From NCBI GenBank assembly GCA_964358855.1, contig CAYHQQ010000049.1, positions 1 to 29,474 of the forward strand: a DNA stretch of 29,474 nucleotides, given 5' to 3'. Positions 11,901 to 18,110 of this stretch are shown piece after piece. The notes under the pieces are model-generated. The model searched no databases, was not told where the DNA came from, and worked only from the letters and a program-made list of their open reading frames with translations. Every line of letters starts with the position of its first letter. Position 1 is the stretch's first letter. The stretch is from UBA2396 sp038042175 (GTDB taxonomy: Bacteria; Planctomycetota; Phycisphaerae; Phycisphaerales; UBA1924). A program made the position numbers and the translations under genes.

Positions 11901-12826
11901 ATCTCAAAGGGCTTGGTCCCATCCGCCCGCGCTTTGGGATTGGGGTTCACCCCGAACTGCACGTTGCTCCCGCCCGTCTCCACGCCCACCGCTCGCATGA
12001 TGGCGAACGCGGCGTCGCGCATCTGCTGGTATTCCTTGTCCGTCAGCGTCAGGATCGGCGCCACCGTGACCGAGTCGCCGGTGTGCACGCCCATCGCATC
12101 GATGTTCTCGATGCCGCAGACGATGATGCAGTTGTCCTTCTTGTCGCGGACGACCTCGAGCTCATATTCCTTCCAGCCGATGACCGACTGATCGATCTGG
12201 ATCTGGCCGATCATCGAGGCCGAGAGTCCCCGCGTGACGATCTCGCGGAACTCCTCGAGGTTGTACGCGATGCCGCCGCCCGTGCCGCCAAGCGTGAACG
12301 CCGGCCGGATGATGGCCGGAAGGCCGATCTCCTCCAGGAACGCCAGGGCGTCGGGCATGGTCGTGACGGTCTTGGCCTTGGGCAGCACCAGCCCGATCTT
12401 CTCGCAGATCTCCTTGAAGATCTGGCGGTCCTCGGCCCTATGAATGATCTCGCGGTTGGCCCCGATCATCTCGATCCCGAATTCCTGCAGCGTCCCGTTG
12501 TCCCACAGGGCGCAGGCGGTGTTGAGGGCCGTCTGACCCCCGAGGGTCGGCAGGACGGCGTCGATCCTGGGCCCCAGCTTGTTCTCAAGCTCAATAATCT
12601 TCCGCACGGCCTCCGCCGTGATGGGCTCGATGTACGTCCGGTCGCTCAAGGCCGGATCGGTCATGATCGTGGCCGGGTTGGAGTTGACCAGGACGATCCG
12701 ATACCCCTCGGCCTTCAGGGCCTTGCACGCCTGGGCACCCGAGTAGTCAAACTCGCACCCCTGGCCGATGACGATCGGGCCGGACCCGATCACGAGGATC
12801 GTCTTGATGTCGGTGCGCTTGGGCAT
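8945..12826 (-). CDS. carB: Carbamoyl phosphate synthase large subunit, enlarged
   Basis: CarB makes carbamoyl phosphate from bicarbonate, ammonia and two ATP, for pyrimidine and arginine synthesis, in a complex with CarA. The two homologous ATP-grasp halves are clear: GSGPIVIGQGCEFDYSG near the N-terminus, and GGGPNRIGQGIEFDYCCC starting the second half. A C-terminal MGS-like allosteric domain begins near GGIFVSVKDEDKTA. The protein has 1293 residues against about 1070 usually. The extra length includes about 103 residues between VIERLN and GTIVQFGGQTPLN (bases about 10363-10671), about 45 residues before the oligomerisation segment (near 11340-11510), and a short SPERQRAG stretch that looks like a translated repeat remnant. 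The first half of the motif set is intact, so activity is expected. The ATG has GAGG five bases upstream. carA is not in the window. Confidence 0.97.
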   Translation of the reverse strand: MPKRTDIKTILVIGSGPIVIGQGCEFDYSGAQACKALKAEGYRIVLVNSNPATIMTDPALSDRTYIEPITAEAVRKIIELENKLGPRIDAVLPTLGGQTALNTACALWDNGTLQEFGIEMIGANREIIHRAEDRQIFKEICEKIGLVLPKAKTVTTMPDALAFLEEIGLPAIIRPAFTLGGTGGGIAYNLEEFREIVTRGLSASMIGQIQIDQSVIGWKEYELEVVRDKKDNCIIVCGIENIDAMGVHTGDSVTVAPILTLTDKEYQQMRDAAFAIMRAVGVETGGSNVQFGVNPNPKARADGTKPFEMVVIEMNPRVSRSSALASKATGFPIAKIAAKLAVGYTLDELRNDITGTTSACFEPTIDYVVVKIPRWTFEKFPEADETLTTQMKSVGEAMAIGRTFKESFQKAIRSMDVKRFGLGLDRNDKWLTAMRAVEHGQLVLDVMGDPSSPVPGKAVAGKDGPSPTGLRTADGSPIEWPIPVDKVTRKLAVPSQGRLYYVRYAMKMGWSIEKIHELTKIDPFFLDQIKQLVEFEDVLCDYKHLEDVPAETLFEAKQLGYSDAQLANLYLGKITPETILQVRSHRKDLGIEPVYKLVDTCAAEFEAVTPYYYSTYERGITSPERQRAGRSQYFGDDEIRVTDRKKVVILGGGPNRIGQGIEFDYCCCHAAFAAKELCFESVMINSNPETVSTDYDTSDLLFFEPLTLEDTVNVIERLNGESLWVSGRVFDQSGKIENRHQMTLAAGLQLSKIAQAVVLSGQSLKVPSGQIWATSDESHIWSCDLRDSSIREVGQTEFLSAGGTLEQLDDAWACLDPSGNVRGTIVQFGGQTPLNLAHGLVLAGVPIIGTSVASIDLAEDRDQFDALLTRLDLKRPPAGIARSIEEAIVIANRLGYPVLLRPSYVLGGRGMEVCSDEKALRSFISNALKVSDFEGAPVLIDKFLAGATEVDVDIVADFGAGSTPTSQALVAGIMEHIEHAGIHSGDSACSIPPYSLSSPIIQRIATIARTLARELKVRGLMNMQLAIKGDDIYIIEVNPRASRTVPFVGKATHTPWPSIAAKVMMGKTLTELGAKEVPWIFGGDVPAPCFAVKESVFPFSKFPGVDVVLGPEMRSTGEVMGIDRTFPIAFCKSQLASGTHLPTDPAKGGIFVSVKDEDKTAILTPIRELSAMGFAIYATGGTADILEAGGVTVRRMQKIAGGARPNVLDLMANKEIGLIINTPTRTGYATDEGRIRATSVRLSIPLISTATAAAATAKAIAAIRKGGWGVAAMQDYRPSQQLEVTAPIPVPAR
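10941..10967 (-). repeat. Possible REP-like remnant translated inside carB
   Basis: On the coding (minus) strand, AACGAGCCCCGAGCGTCAGC followed by GAGCGGG resembles one arm of the purB-region repeat (TCAGAGCCCGACGCGCCAGC then GAGGG). It is read in frame as ITSPERQRAG. It sits in the linker between the two halves of CarB, just before the second ATP-grasp half, where family members usually have a short variable stretch. Only one degenerate arm is present. Confidence 0.45.
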
Positions 12827-13013
12827 CGATACCTCAGTGGTGACGCCCCACTGTGGGAGTGGGGGATGTCAGGGGTGGGGGAGGTGCGAAAAACCGAGAG
12901 CGAAAAGGCTTGCTGGCGCAAACTGGCACACAATAGACGCCTCGTCGTTCACCCTCCACTTCCGTGGGGAGATTTGGGGTCGAATCTCCGTTCGAAGTGG
13001 ACATCCTCGCCCA

Positions 13014-13044
13014 TTAAAAACGCCCCAGGCTCGGGCCCGGGGCG
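13014..13044 (-). terminator. Rho-independent terminator of the Ser-rich protein gene
   Basis: On the minus strand, CGCCCCGGGC pairs with GCCTGGGGCG (one G-U pair) around a CCGA loop, followed by TTTTTAAT. It begins 29 bases after the stop at 13074 and separates this gene from carB downstream. Confidence 0.85.
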
Positions 13045-13073
13045 ACGTGTTGATCGATGTGAGCTCGACCGAC

Positions 13074-13700
13074 CTACCTCTTGGGGGCCTGGGCCGGAGC
13101 GGGCTCGGATTTCTTGGGGGCGGGAGTCGAGGCGGCGGGGGCGGCCGGGGTCACGCTCTGGGGCGCCACGACCTTGGGTGTGCTCTGGGTCGTCTTCTGA
13201 TTCGACTTGTCGGCGGCGTTTTGGCTGTTCTTCTGGCTGTTGTTCTGGCTGTTGTTCTGGCTTGAGTTCTGGCTTGAGGTTTGGCTCGACTTCTGGCTCG
13301 AAGACTGGCTGGAACTCTCACTCGAACTCTGGCTGGAGCTATCGCTCGCGTGCTGACTGGAGTGCTCGCTGGACGAGTGCTCCGAGTGATTCGACGAGTG
13401 GTCGCTCTTCTTGTCGCCCGAGTGGGTGCTCTTGGAGTCCTTGCTCGACTTGGAGTTCTTGGAGCTCACCTTCGAGCTTGTCGGCGAGAGTTTGGCGGGG
13501 TGGAGAACCTGGCCGTTCCTGAGGGTGACGGTTCCATCCTTGGAAACGACGGCCGTGTCCGGGACTCTTCCGGCGGCGCTGGTCTTCGTCAGGAGACTCC
13601 AGGAGTCGAACTCGGTTCCGGGGCACTGAGCGGCCAAGGCCGCGGAACCTGTGAAGAGGGCCATCACGGCTCCGTAGCGGGCGATCGATCGGACATGCAT
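13074..13700 (-). CDS. Secreted Ser/Gln/Asn-rich low-complexity protein
   Basis: 208 residues. The ATG at 13700 was chosen because GGAG lies seven bases upstream and a signal peptide (MHVRSIARYGAVMALFTGSA then ALAA) begins there; an ATG six codons earlier lacks such a site. After a short globular stretch with SKDGTVTLRNGQVLHPAKL, residues about 85-180 are a hydrophilic four-residue repeat (units such as SSSQ, SSES, SSQK, NNSQ) rich in Ser, Gln, Asn, Lys and His. An Ala/Pro-rich tail ends in PAQAPKR. Cysteines are nearly absent. It is likely exported and intrinsically disordered. Wall-associated, biofilm-matrix or metal-binding roles are all possible; none can be shown. It is followed by its own terminator. 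No family is recognised. Confidence 0.8.
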   Translation of the reverse strand: MHVRSIARYGAVMALFTGSAALAAQCPGTEFDSWSLLTKTSAAGRVPDTAVVSKDGTVTLRNGQVLHPAKLSPTSSKVSSKNSKSSKDSKSTHSGDKKSDHSSNHSEHSSSEHSSQHASDSSSQSSSESSSQSSSQKSSQTSSQNSSQNNSQNNSQKNSQNAADKSNQKTTQSTPKVVAPQSVTPAAPAASTPAPKKSEPAPAQAPKR

Positions 13701-13852
13701 GAGCGGTCTCCAAGGCATGCCACCCAACGAACCAGGAAGGGCGGCGTCAAGGCGTCCACGTGTGACCAAGGCAGAATACGCCCGATTCGGGCCGAGCGGT
13801 TTCGGGATTGTGCCGATTTTGTACGATCGGCCAGACCGGCGATTGGATCGTG

Positions 13853-14257
13853 TTAGGTCGTCTTGGCCTTCGTGGCGTGCTGGCGGGCGAGATCGAGGAA
13901 TTCGACGCCGCGGCGCATGTGCGGAATGACGATCGAGCCGCCGACGATGAGGGCGACGTCGAAGGACTCCCAGAGCTCTTCGTCGCTGCAGCCAAGGTCG
14001 ACGCACTTGTCGATGTGGTACGCGATGCAGTCATCGCAGCGCAGGACCATGGACGCGACCAGTCCCAGGAGCTCTTTGGTCTTGGCGGGGAGGGCGCCGT
14101 CGTCGTAAGTTTTGCCGTCGAGGGCGAAGAAGCGTTTGGTGACGAGTGTGCCGCCGGGCTTGGAGTGGCCGTCAGCGTGCTTGGCGCCGGCGTCGTCCCC
14201 GAGAATGCGTGCGTTCATGCGGGTGCGGTACGCCTGGAACTGCTCGTATCGGTCCAT
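13853..14257 (-). CDS. Carboxymuconolactone decarboxylase / AhpD-like protein
   Basis: 134 residues. The family signature is CDDCIAYH at residues 74-81, that is CxxC followed by His three residues on. In AhpD-type members this forms a redox-active, peroxidase-linked disulfide. The flanking helices (KTKELLGLVASMVLR and ELWESFDVALIVGGSIVIPH) match the fold. The start at 14257 is the first ATG that leaves a normal-length family member; the longer open frame upstream is arginine-rich and unsupported. It is cytoplasmic. It is divergent from the small gene at 14344 and lies 152 bases upstream of the Ser-rich protein gene on the same strand. Substrate is not known; a role in oxidative-stress defence is an inference from the family. 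Confidence 0.9.
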   Translation of the reverse strand: MDRYEQFQAYRTRMNARILGDDAGAKHADGHSKPGGTLVTKRFFALDGKTYDDGALPAKTKELLGLVASMVLRCDDCIAYHIDKCVDLGCSDEELWESFDVALIVGGSIVIPHMRRGVEFLDLARQHATKAKTT

Positions 14258-14343
14258 GCATGATGGTACCGTGGCACCGCCCTTCCGGGCGGTGAGCCTT
14301 TTGCTGTCACTGCCCTCCCCAGCAGCGCTTCCTACCGTCCCCC

Positions 14344-14604
14344 GTGGACAAAGACGCACCAGCCCAGGTTCAGCACTACAACGCGGCCATCCGCTGGGTG
14401 GGTCTCACCGTCACCCACGCGATGGTCTTCCGTGGCGACCCCTTGGACAAAGACCTCCGCCGCACGACGGTGATGGACATCCTGGGCCGCTGGCGCGGCA
14501 ACCGCGGCACGACCTGGACACCCTCGATCGCCGACCTGGACCGCCTGTACGAAGCGACGATCAAGTGGGCGGTGGAGAACACCAACGCGAGGCTGTTCGA
14601 ATGA
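14344..14604 (+). CDS. Small hypothetical protein, 86 aa
   Basis: GTG start. The sequence looks truly coding: well-mixed composition, amphipathic segments (NAAIRWVGLTVTHAMVF, SIADLDRLYEATIKWAVENT), and no low-complexity runs. No ribosome binding site is visible, so the transcript may be leaderless or the start may differ slightly. No signal or membrane segment is seen and I do not recognise the family. It is divergent from the AhpD-like gene, and the first palindromic repeat begins nine bases after its stop. Confidence 0.55.
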   Translation: MDKDAPAQVQHYNAAIRWVGLTVTHAMVFRGDPLDKDLRRTTVMDILGRWRGNRGTTWTPSIADLDRLYEATIKWAVENTNARLFE

Positions 14605-14613
14605 CCCGACGCT

Positions 14614-14795
14614 TCAGAGCCCGACGCGCCAGCTAGGGAGGGCGCACGGCCACCACTCGTGCGAATCGACACCCCGATCAACGACAGATGTTTCCCGCCC
14701 CGCCGCATGTGACGAATCTTATTTCGGGCGTGCCCGACGTGATCCGACACGGGCCGCTTTCGTGCGCCCTCCCTAGCTGGCGCGTCGGGCTCTGA
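14614..14795. repeat. REP-like palindromic element, copy 1 (35-bp perfect inverted ends)
   Basis: A 182-bp unit bounded by 35-bp perfect inverted repeats, each reading TCAGAGCCCGACGCGCCAGC then TAGGGAGGGCGCACG from the outside in (14614-14648 and 14795-14761). The interior is non-coding and shares a CCACCACTCGTGC...GACACC stretch with copy 5. It fills the space between the small gene and the RAYT gene, and its right edge touches the RAYT stop codon. Confidence 0.92.
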
Positions 14796-15266
14796 CTACT
14801 GCCCATCCCGAACATACTTGATCGCACGGTCGATACTTTCGCCTGTCCACAGATATCGTTTGCTGCCCCCCTCGGTCCAGACGGTCTGATCGCGGCCCAT
14901 GAACCCGGCATCACGCAGCGCCCTGGTGCACCACGCCTTGAACTGCGCGACCGCAAGTTCGGGTTCCACCTCGCCGATCACGACGACCACATGGATGTGT
15001 TTCGTGCGGGCGTTGACCTGGAGCAGAGTCCAGCCGCGGATCTTGCAATGACGACGGACGGTATCTTCGATCAGCTTGCGGGCTTCGGGGCTGAGCGTGG
15101 CCGGTTCACCGTCGAGCGGCTCGGTTGGTCGCTCTCGGGGCTCACCGGGTTGCAAAACTGGAGTCTTGTACCCGTTGTGATCCGCATCCACCGATCCTCG
15201 CGGGTCGCCATGTAACCAGGTGCCATAACACGTCCATGTAAGTAGGTATCCCTTTGGCTTTCCCAT
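14796..15266 (-). CDS. REP-associated tyrosine transposase (RAYT, Y1/IS200-like HUH nuclease)
   Basis: 156 residues. It has the Y1 transposase layout: an N-terminal LTWTCYGTWLHGDPRGSV block (residues 9-26), the metal-binding HUH motif as KHIHVVVV with His90 and His92, and a C-terminal helix AIKYVRDGQ with Tyr151 as the likely nucleophile. Known relatives nick single-stranded DNA at REP hairpins and move or amplify them. The ATG at 15266 was chosen because it starts at the family's usual N-terminus; the frame running further upstream is only translated repeat. It is flanked by repeat arms in inverted orientation on both sides, copy 1 touching its stop and copy 2 starting 12 bases before its start. 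It is the probable source of the surrounding repeats. All catalytic residues I can recognise are present. Confidence 0.9.
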   Translation of the reverse strand: MGKPKGYLLTWTCYGTWLHGDPRGSVDADHNGYKTPVLQPGEPRERPTEPLDGEPATLSPEARKLIEDTVRRHCKIRGWTLLQVNARTKHIHVVVVIGEVEPELAVAQFKAWCTRALRDAGFMGRDQTVWTEGGSKRYLWTGESIDRAIKYVRDGQ

Positions 15267-15277
15267 AGCCAAGCGTA

Positions 15278-15390
15278 TCAGAGCCCGACGCGCAAGCGAG
15301 GGAAAGCGCACGTAAATTTATGTGCGATTCGCGCCACGGGTCTCCGGACGGGGGGCCCAAGGTTCCCTTGGCACAAAGGGCCCTTTCGCG
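15278..15390. repeat. REP-like element, copy 2 (right end missing)
   Basis: One clear arm, TCAGAGCCCGACGCGCAAGC then GAGGGAAAGCGCACG (15278-15312), begins 12 bases upstream of the RAYT start. A near-palindrome, CGCACGTAAATTTATGTGCG, overlaps its inner end (15307-15326). Further in, TTGGCACAAAGGG (from about 15369) matches the subterminal part of copy 5 (TTGGCACGAAGGG). The expected right arm is absent where copy 3 begins. It looks like an element cut short by copy 3. Confidence 0.65.
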
Positions 15391-15533
15391 TCAGAACCCC
15401 ACGCGCCAGCATGGGTTCGCCTCGGGACATCAGCCGTTCCCCGCGACACCAACGCCCTCCGGCCGGGGGCCCACGCGTCCATCGATGCCGGCCGAGGCCC
15501 CAGGCCTTCCCTCGCTGGCGCGTCGGGCTCTGA
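15391..15533. repeat. REP-like element, copy 3
   Basis: 143 bp. The left arm (TCAGAACCCCACGCGCCAGC) is degenerate, and the right arm is a good match in inverted orientation (15499-15533). Its length equals that of copy 4 inside purB, and the interiors are similar (GACACCAA, CCGGCCGG, GCGTC). It ends 28 bases before the purB start and so lies in the purB promoter/leader region. Confidence 0.85.
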
Positions 15534-15561
15534 AAGCTGTGGGCTCTTCCTACGATTCGCC

Positions 15562-17226
15562 ATGAGCCCCAACGACACCTACACCAGCCCCCTCGCCGAG
15601 CGAAACGCCAGCCCGGAGATGCTCCGCGTCTGGTCGCCCAGGCACAAGTTCAACACGTGGCGCAGGATCTGGCTGGCGGTGGCCGAGGCGCAGTATGAGC
15701 TGACGTCAGGGCCCAACGCTTCAGAGCCCGACGCGCCAGCTAGGGTTGGCGCACGTGAACCAGTTGGCCCCGTTGACACCAAGACCCCCCGGCCGGAAAC
15801 CCAAGCGTCGACCGACACGAATGGCGGCCGTACGCCCACCCTCGCTGGCGCGTCGGGCTCTGAAAGGCCACTCGTCACCAAGGAACAAGTCGAAGAACTA
15901 CGGGCCGTCGCCGCTCGCGGGATCACCGACGCCGAGATCGACCTCGCCAAGAAGTACGAACGCGAGCTCCGCCACGACGTGATGGCCCACGTGCACGCCC
16001 TGGGCGATTCGTGCCCCAAGGCCAAGGGGATCATCCATCTGGGGATGACGAGCCAGGATGTCGTGTGCAATGCGGACTTTCTCATTCTTCTTGAAGCCAC
16101 GGATGTGCTGGTCCACAAGGTCATCCGAACTGTGGTGGATCTGGGCGAGCAGGCTCGCAAGACGATTTCAGTTCCCACGCTGGGCTTTACTCACTATCAG
16201 CCCGCGCAGCCCTTGACAGTCGGACGGCGATTTGCGCAATGGGCTCACGATCTGCGCCTTTGTGAAGCACGTCTGTGGACTTGTTATGAGGCTCCTCGAG
16301 GACTAAGGGGCGCGACGGGCACACAAGCGTCGTTCTTGGCTCTTTTCGACGGAGACAGTCAGAAAGTACAGGCCCTCGACGGACGAGTGTTTGGGAAGCT
16401 CAAGCTCTCAATGGGCAAGATTTGGCCGCACGGCTTGACCATGTATCTCACGTTGACCACCCAAACCTACCCCCGTGTCATTGACACCTTCATCCTCGCC
16501 GATCTCGCGAGCGTCGCCGCCGTCCTCCACAAAATCGCCACCGACATCCGCCTCCTCTGCAACCGCAAGGAGGTCGATGAGCCCTTCGAGGACAAGCAGA
16601 TCGGCTCGTCGGCCATGCCCTACAAGCGCAACCCGATGCGGTGCGAGCGGATCTGCGGCCTCACACGCTTCGTGATGAATCTGGTGGGCAACGCGTACGA
16701 CACGGCCGCCACGCAGTGGCTCGAGCGCACGCTCGACGACAGCAGCAACCGGCGGCTGAGCCTCCCCGAAGCTTTCCTGGCCCTCGACGGGGCCCTGGAC
16801 CTCATGCACAACGTCGCTAGTGGCCTCGTCGTGCACGAGGCGACGGTTCGCAAGAACCTGATGGCCGAACTGCCCTTCATGGCCACCGAGAACATCCTCA
16901 TGGCCTGCGTGAAGCTCGGCGGCGATCGCCAGCAGTACCACGAACTCATCCGCCAGCACGCCCAAATCGCCGGCCTCCGCGTCAAGGACGAGGGGAGGGA
17001 GAACGACCTGCTCGAACGCCTGCAGGGCGACCGCAACTTCTGGTCCAAAGAGCAGGGCGGCCCGCTCACAGGCGAACTCGACTGGTCGACCGTGCTCGAC
17101 CCGATGAACTACATCGGGCGAAGCGTCGAGCAGACCGAGCGGTTCATCAAAGAGGTCGTCGAGCCGCTCCGCGAGCAGTACGGCGATGCGATCTCGGGAC
17201 TCGGCGACAGCAGCCCCAAGGTGTGA
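15562..17226 (+). CDS. purB: Adenylosuccinate lyase with in-frame repeat insertion
   Basis: PurB splits SAICAR and adenylosuccinate to release fumarate in purine synthesis. 554 residues. The protein matches the eukaryote-like branch: YTSPLAERNASPEMLRVWSP, RHDVMAHVHALG, GIIHLGMTSQDV, LGFTHYQPAQPLTVG (catalytic His) and the signature loop IGSSAMPYKRNPMRCERI (catalytic Ser). Residues 54-101 are not PurB: they are copy 4 of the palindromic repeat, read in frame as SEPDAPARVG...TLAGASGSE. They lie in the loop between YEL and VTKEQVEEL, where relatives have only a few residues. Without it the length is about 506, near normal. The ATG at 15562 starts at the family's N-terminus; the open frame upstream is translated repeat. 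No clear ribosome binding site is seen. Codons in about 16080-16450 are less GC-rich than elsewhere. Confidence 0.97.
   Translation: MSPNDTYTSPLAERNASPEMLRVWSPRHKFNTWRRIWLAVAEAQYELTSGPNASEPDAPARVGAREPVGPVDTKTPRPETQASTDTNGGRTPTLAGASGSERPLVTKEQVEELRAVAARGITDAEIDLAKKYERELRHDVMAHVHALGDSCPKAKGIIHLGMTSQDVVCNADFLILLEATDVLVHKVIRTVVDLGEQARKTISVPTLGFTHYQPAQPLTVGRRFAQWAHDLRLCEARLWTCYEAPRGLRGATGTQASFLALFDGDSQKVQALDGRVFGKLKLSMGKIWPHGLTMYLTLTTQTYPRVIDTFILADLASVAAVLHKIATDIRLLCNRKEVDEPFEDKQIGSSAMPYKRNPMRCERICGLTRFVMNLVGNAYDTAATQWLERTLDDSSNRRLSLPEAFLALDGALDLMHNVASGLVVHEATVRKNLMAELPFMATENILMACVKLGGDRQQYHELIRQHAQIAGLRVKDEGRENDLLERLQGDRNFWSKEQGGPLTGELDWSTVLDPMNYIGRSVEQTERFIKEVVEPLREQYGDAISGLGDSSPKV
15721..15863. 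repeat. REP-like element, copy 4, inside purB
   Basis: 143 bp. Left arm TCAGAGCCCGACGCGCCAGC then TAGGGTTGGCGCACG (15721-15755); inverted right arm 15829-15863 with a few differences. It keeps the purB frame open and contributes 48 residues. Because 143 is not a multiple of three, the inserted segment must include extra bases at an edge, such as the CGCT that precedes copies 1 and 4 alike. Confidence 0.93.
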
Positions 17227-17241
17227 TCGAAGCCCGACGCG

Positions 17242-17434
17242 TCAGAGCCCGACGCGCCAGCGAGGGAAGGCGTACGTCCACCATTCGTGCCCAATGACAC
17301 CCAGGCCACGGACTGCGACGCAGGGAGTTCCCATAACCGACCTCTCGCGGCCACTCCCCCAGGCGGACCACTTGGGTGTGATTTGGCACGAAGGGTTTAC
17401 GTACGCCTTCCCTCGCTGGCGCGTCGGGCTCTGA
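17242..17434. repeat. REP-like element, copy 5 (long inverted ends)
   Basis: 193 bp. The outer 35 bases are perfect inverted repeats (17242-17276 and 17400-17434), and imperfect pairing continues inward to about 60 bases (CCACCATTCGTGC facing the inverted CCCTTCGTGCC). It fills almost the whole gap between the purB stop (17226) and the HD-GYP start (17447). The fold could act as a terminator-like or RNA-stabilising structure. MITE-like in form, it has no coding capacity. Confidence 0.93.
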
Positions 17435-17446
17435 TATGATCTCCCC

Positions 17447-18103
17447 ATGTCCCCAGAGCTCGTCGGCGCACTCGTACGCATACTCGAGGTCAAGGATGGC
17501 AGCACCGCTGCTCACACCTGGCGGGTGGTGCTCTACACACGCGCCATGGCCGAAGAGGCGGGCGTTGATAAGTCCGACATCGCAAGGCTGACCACCGCGG
17601 CCGCCCTGCACGATGTCGGCAAGATCGAGGTGCCCGACGAGATCCTGCTCAAGCCCGGGCCGCTGTCGCCGAGCGAGTACAAGATCATGCAGACCCACGC
17701 GGCCCTGGGTCACGAGCAACTGCTTCGCATGGGCGAGGACGACCCGATCATCCTCGACCTGGTCCGCCACCATCACGAGCGCATGGACGGCAAGGGGTAC
17801 CCCGACGGCCTGACGGGCCCGGAGATCCCCGATGAAGCCCGCATGTTCGCCGTCATCGACTCGTTCGACGCCATGACGAGCATCAGGCCCTATCGCCACG
17901 AGGTAGGCCCCGCGGCCGCCGCCAGCGCGATCGAGGCGATCCGGGCGGAGGTCGGCACGCGCTACTGCGACGAGCACGTCGAACGCCTGGCGACGAGCTA
18001 CAAGGCCGGACGGCTCAACTGGATCCTCGAGTACTTCAACGACAGCTGCCCGGTGCCCAGCTACGACCAGTTGTCGAGGGCGACGCAGATCGCGGCACCG
18101 TGA
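17447..18103 (+). CDS. HD-GYP domain phosphodiesterase
   Basis: 218 residues. It has the HD metal motif as HDVGKIEVPDEIL (His55, Asp56), a conserved HHHERMDGKGYP with GYP at residues 117-119, and DSFDAMTSIRPYR at 138-150. HD-GYP proteins hydrolyse cyclic di-GMP. This is essentially an isolated catalytic domain with a short C-terminal tail; no receiver, PAS or membrane part is seen, so its input must come from a partner or from expression level. It is cytoplasmic. It starts 12 bases after repeat copy 5. No good ribosome binding site is visible next to the ATG, so read-through from purB or a promoter within the repeat is possible. Confidence 0.93.
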   Translation: MSPELVGALVRILEVKDGSTAAHTWRVVLYTRAMAEEAGVDKSDIARLTTAAALHDVGKIEVPDEILLKPGPLSPSEYKIMQTHAALGHEQLLRMGEDDPIILDLVRHHHERMDGKGYPDGLTGPEIPDEARMFAVIDSFDAMTSIRPYRHEVGPAAAASAIEAIRAEVGTRYCDEHVERLATSYKAGRLNWILEYFNDSCPVPSYDQLSRATQIAAP

Positions 18104-18110
18104 GGGAAGT

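Noticed and set aside
11195..13522. 775-codon open frame on the plus strand opposite carB
   Set aside because: It is a shadow of carB, runs on through the carB promoter region and a terminator, and has no recognisable domain.
15322..15561. N-terminal extension of purB by 80 codons
   Set aside because: The extension is translated repeat copies 2 and 3; the family N-terminus begins at the ATG at 15562.
14614..17434. CRISPR array
   Set aside because: The repeats are inverted, 35 bp with irregular 73-123 bp interiors and lie in genes; there is no direct-repeat and spacer periodicity and no cas gene.
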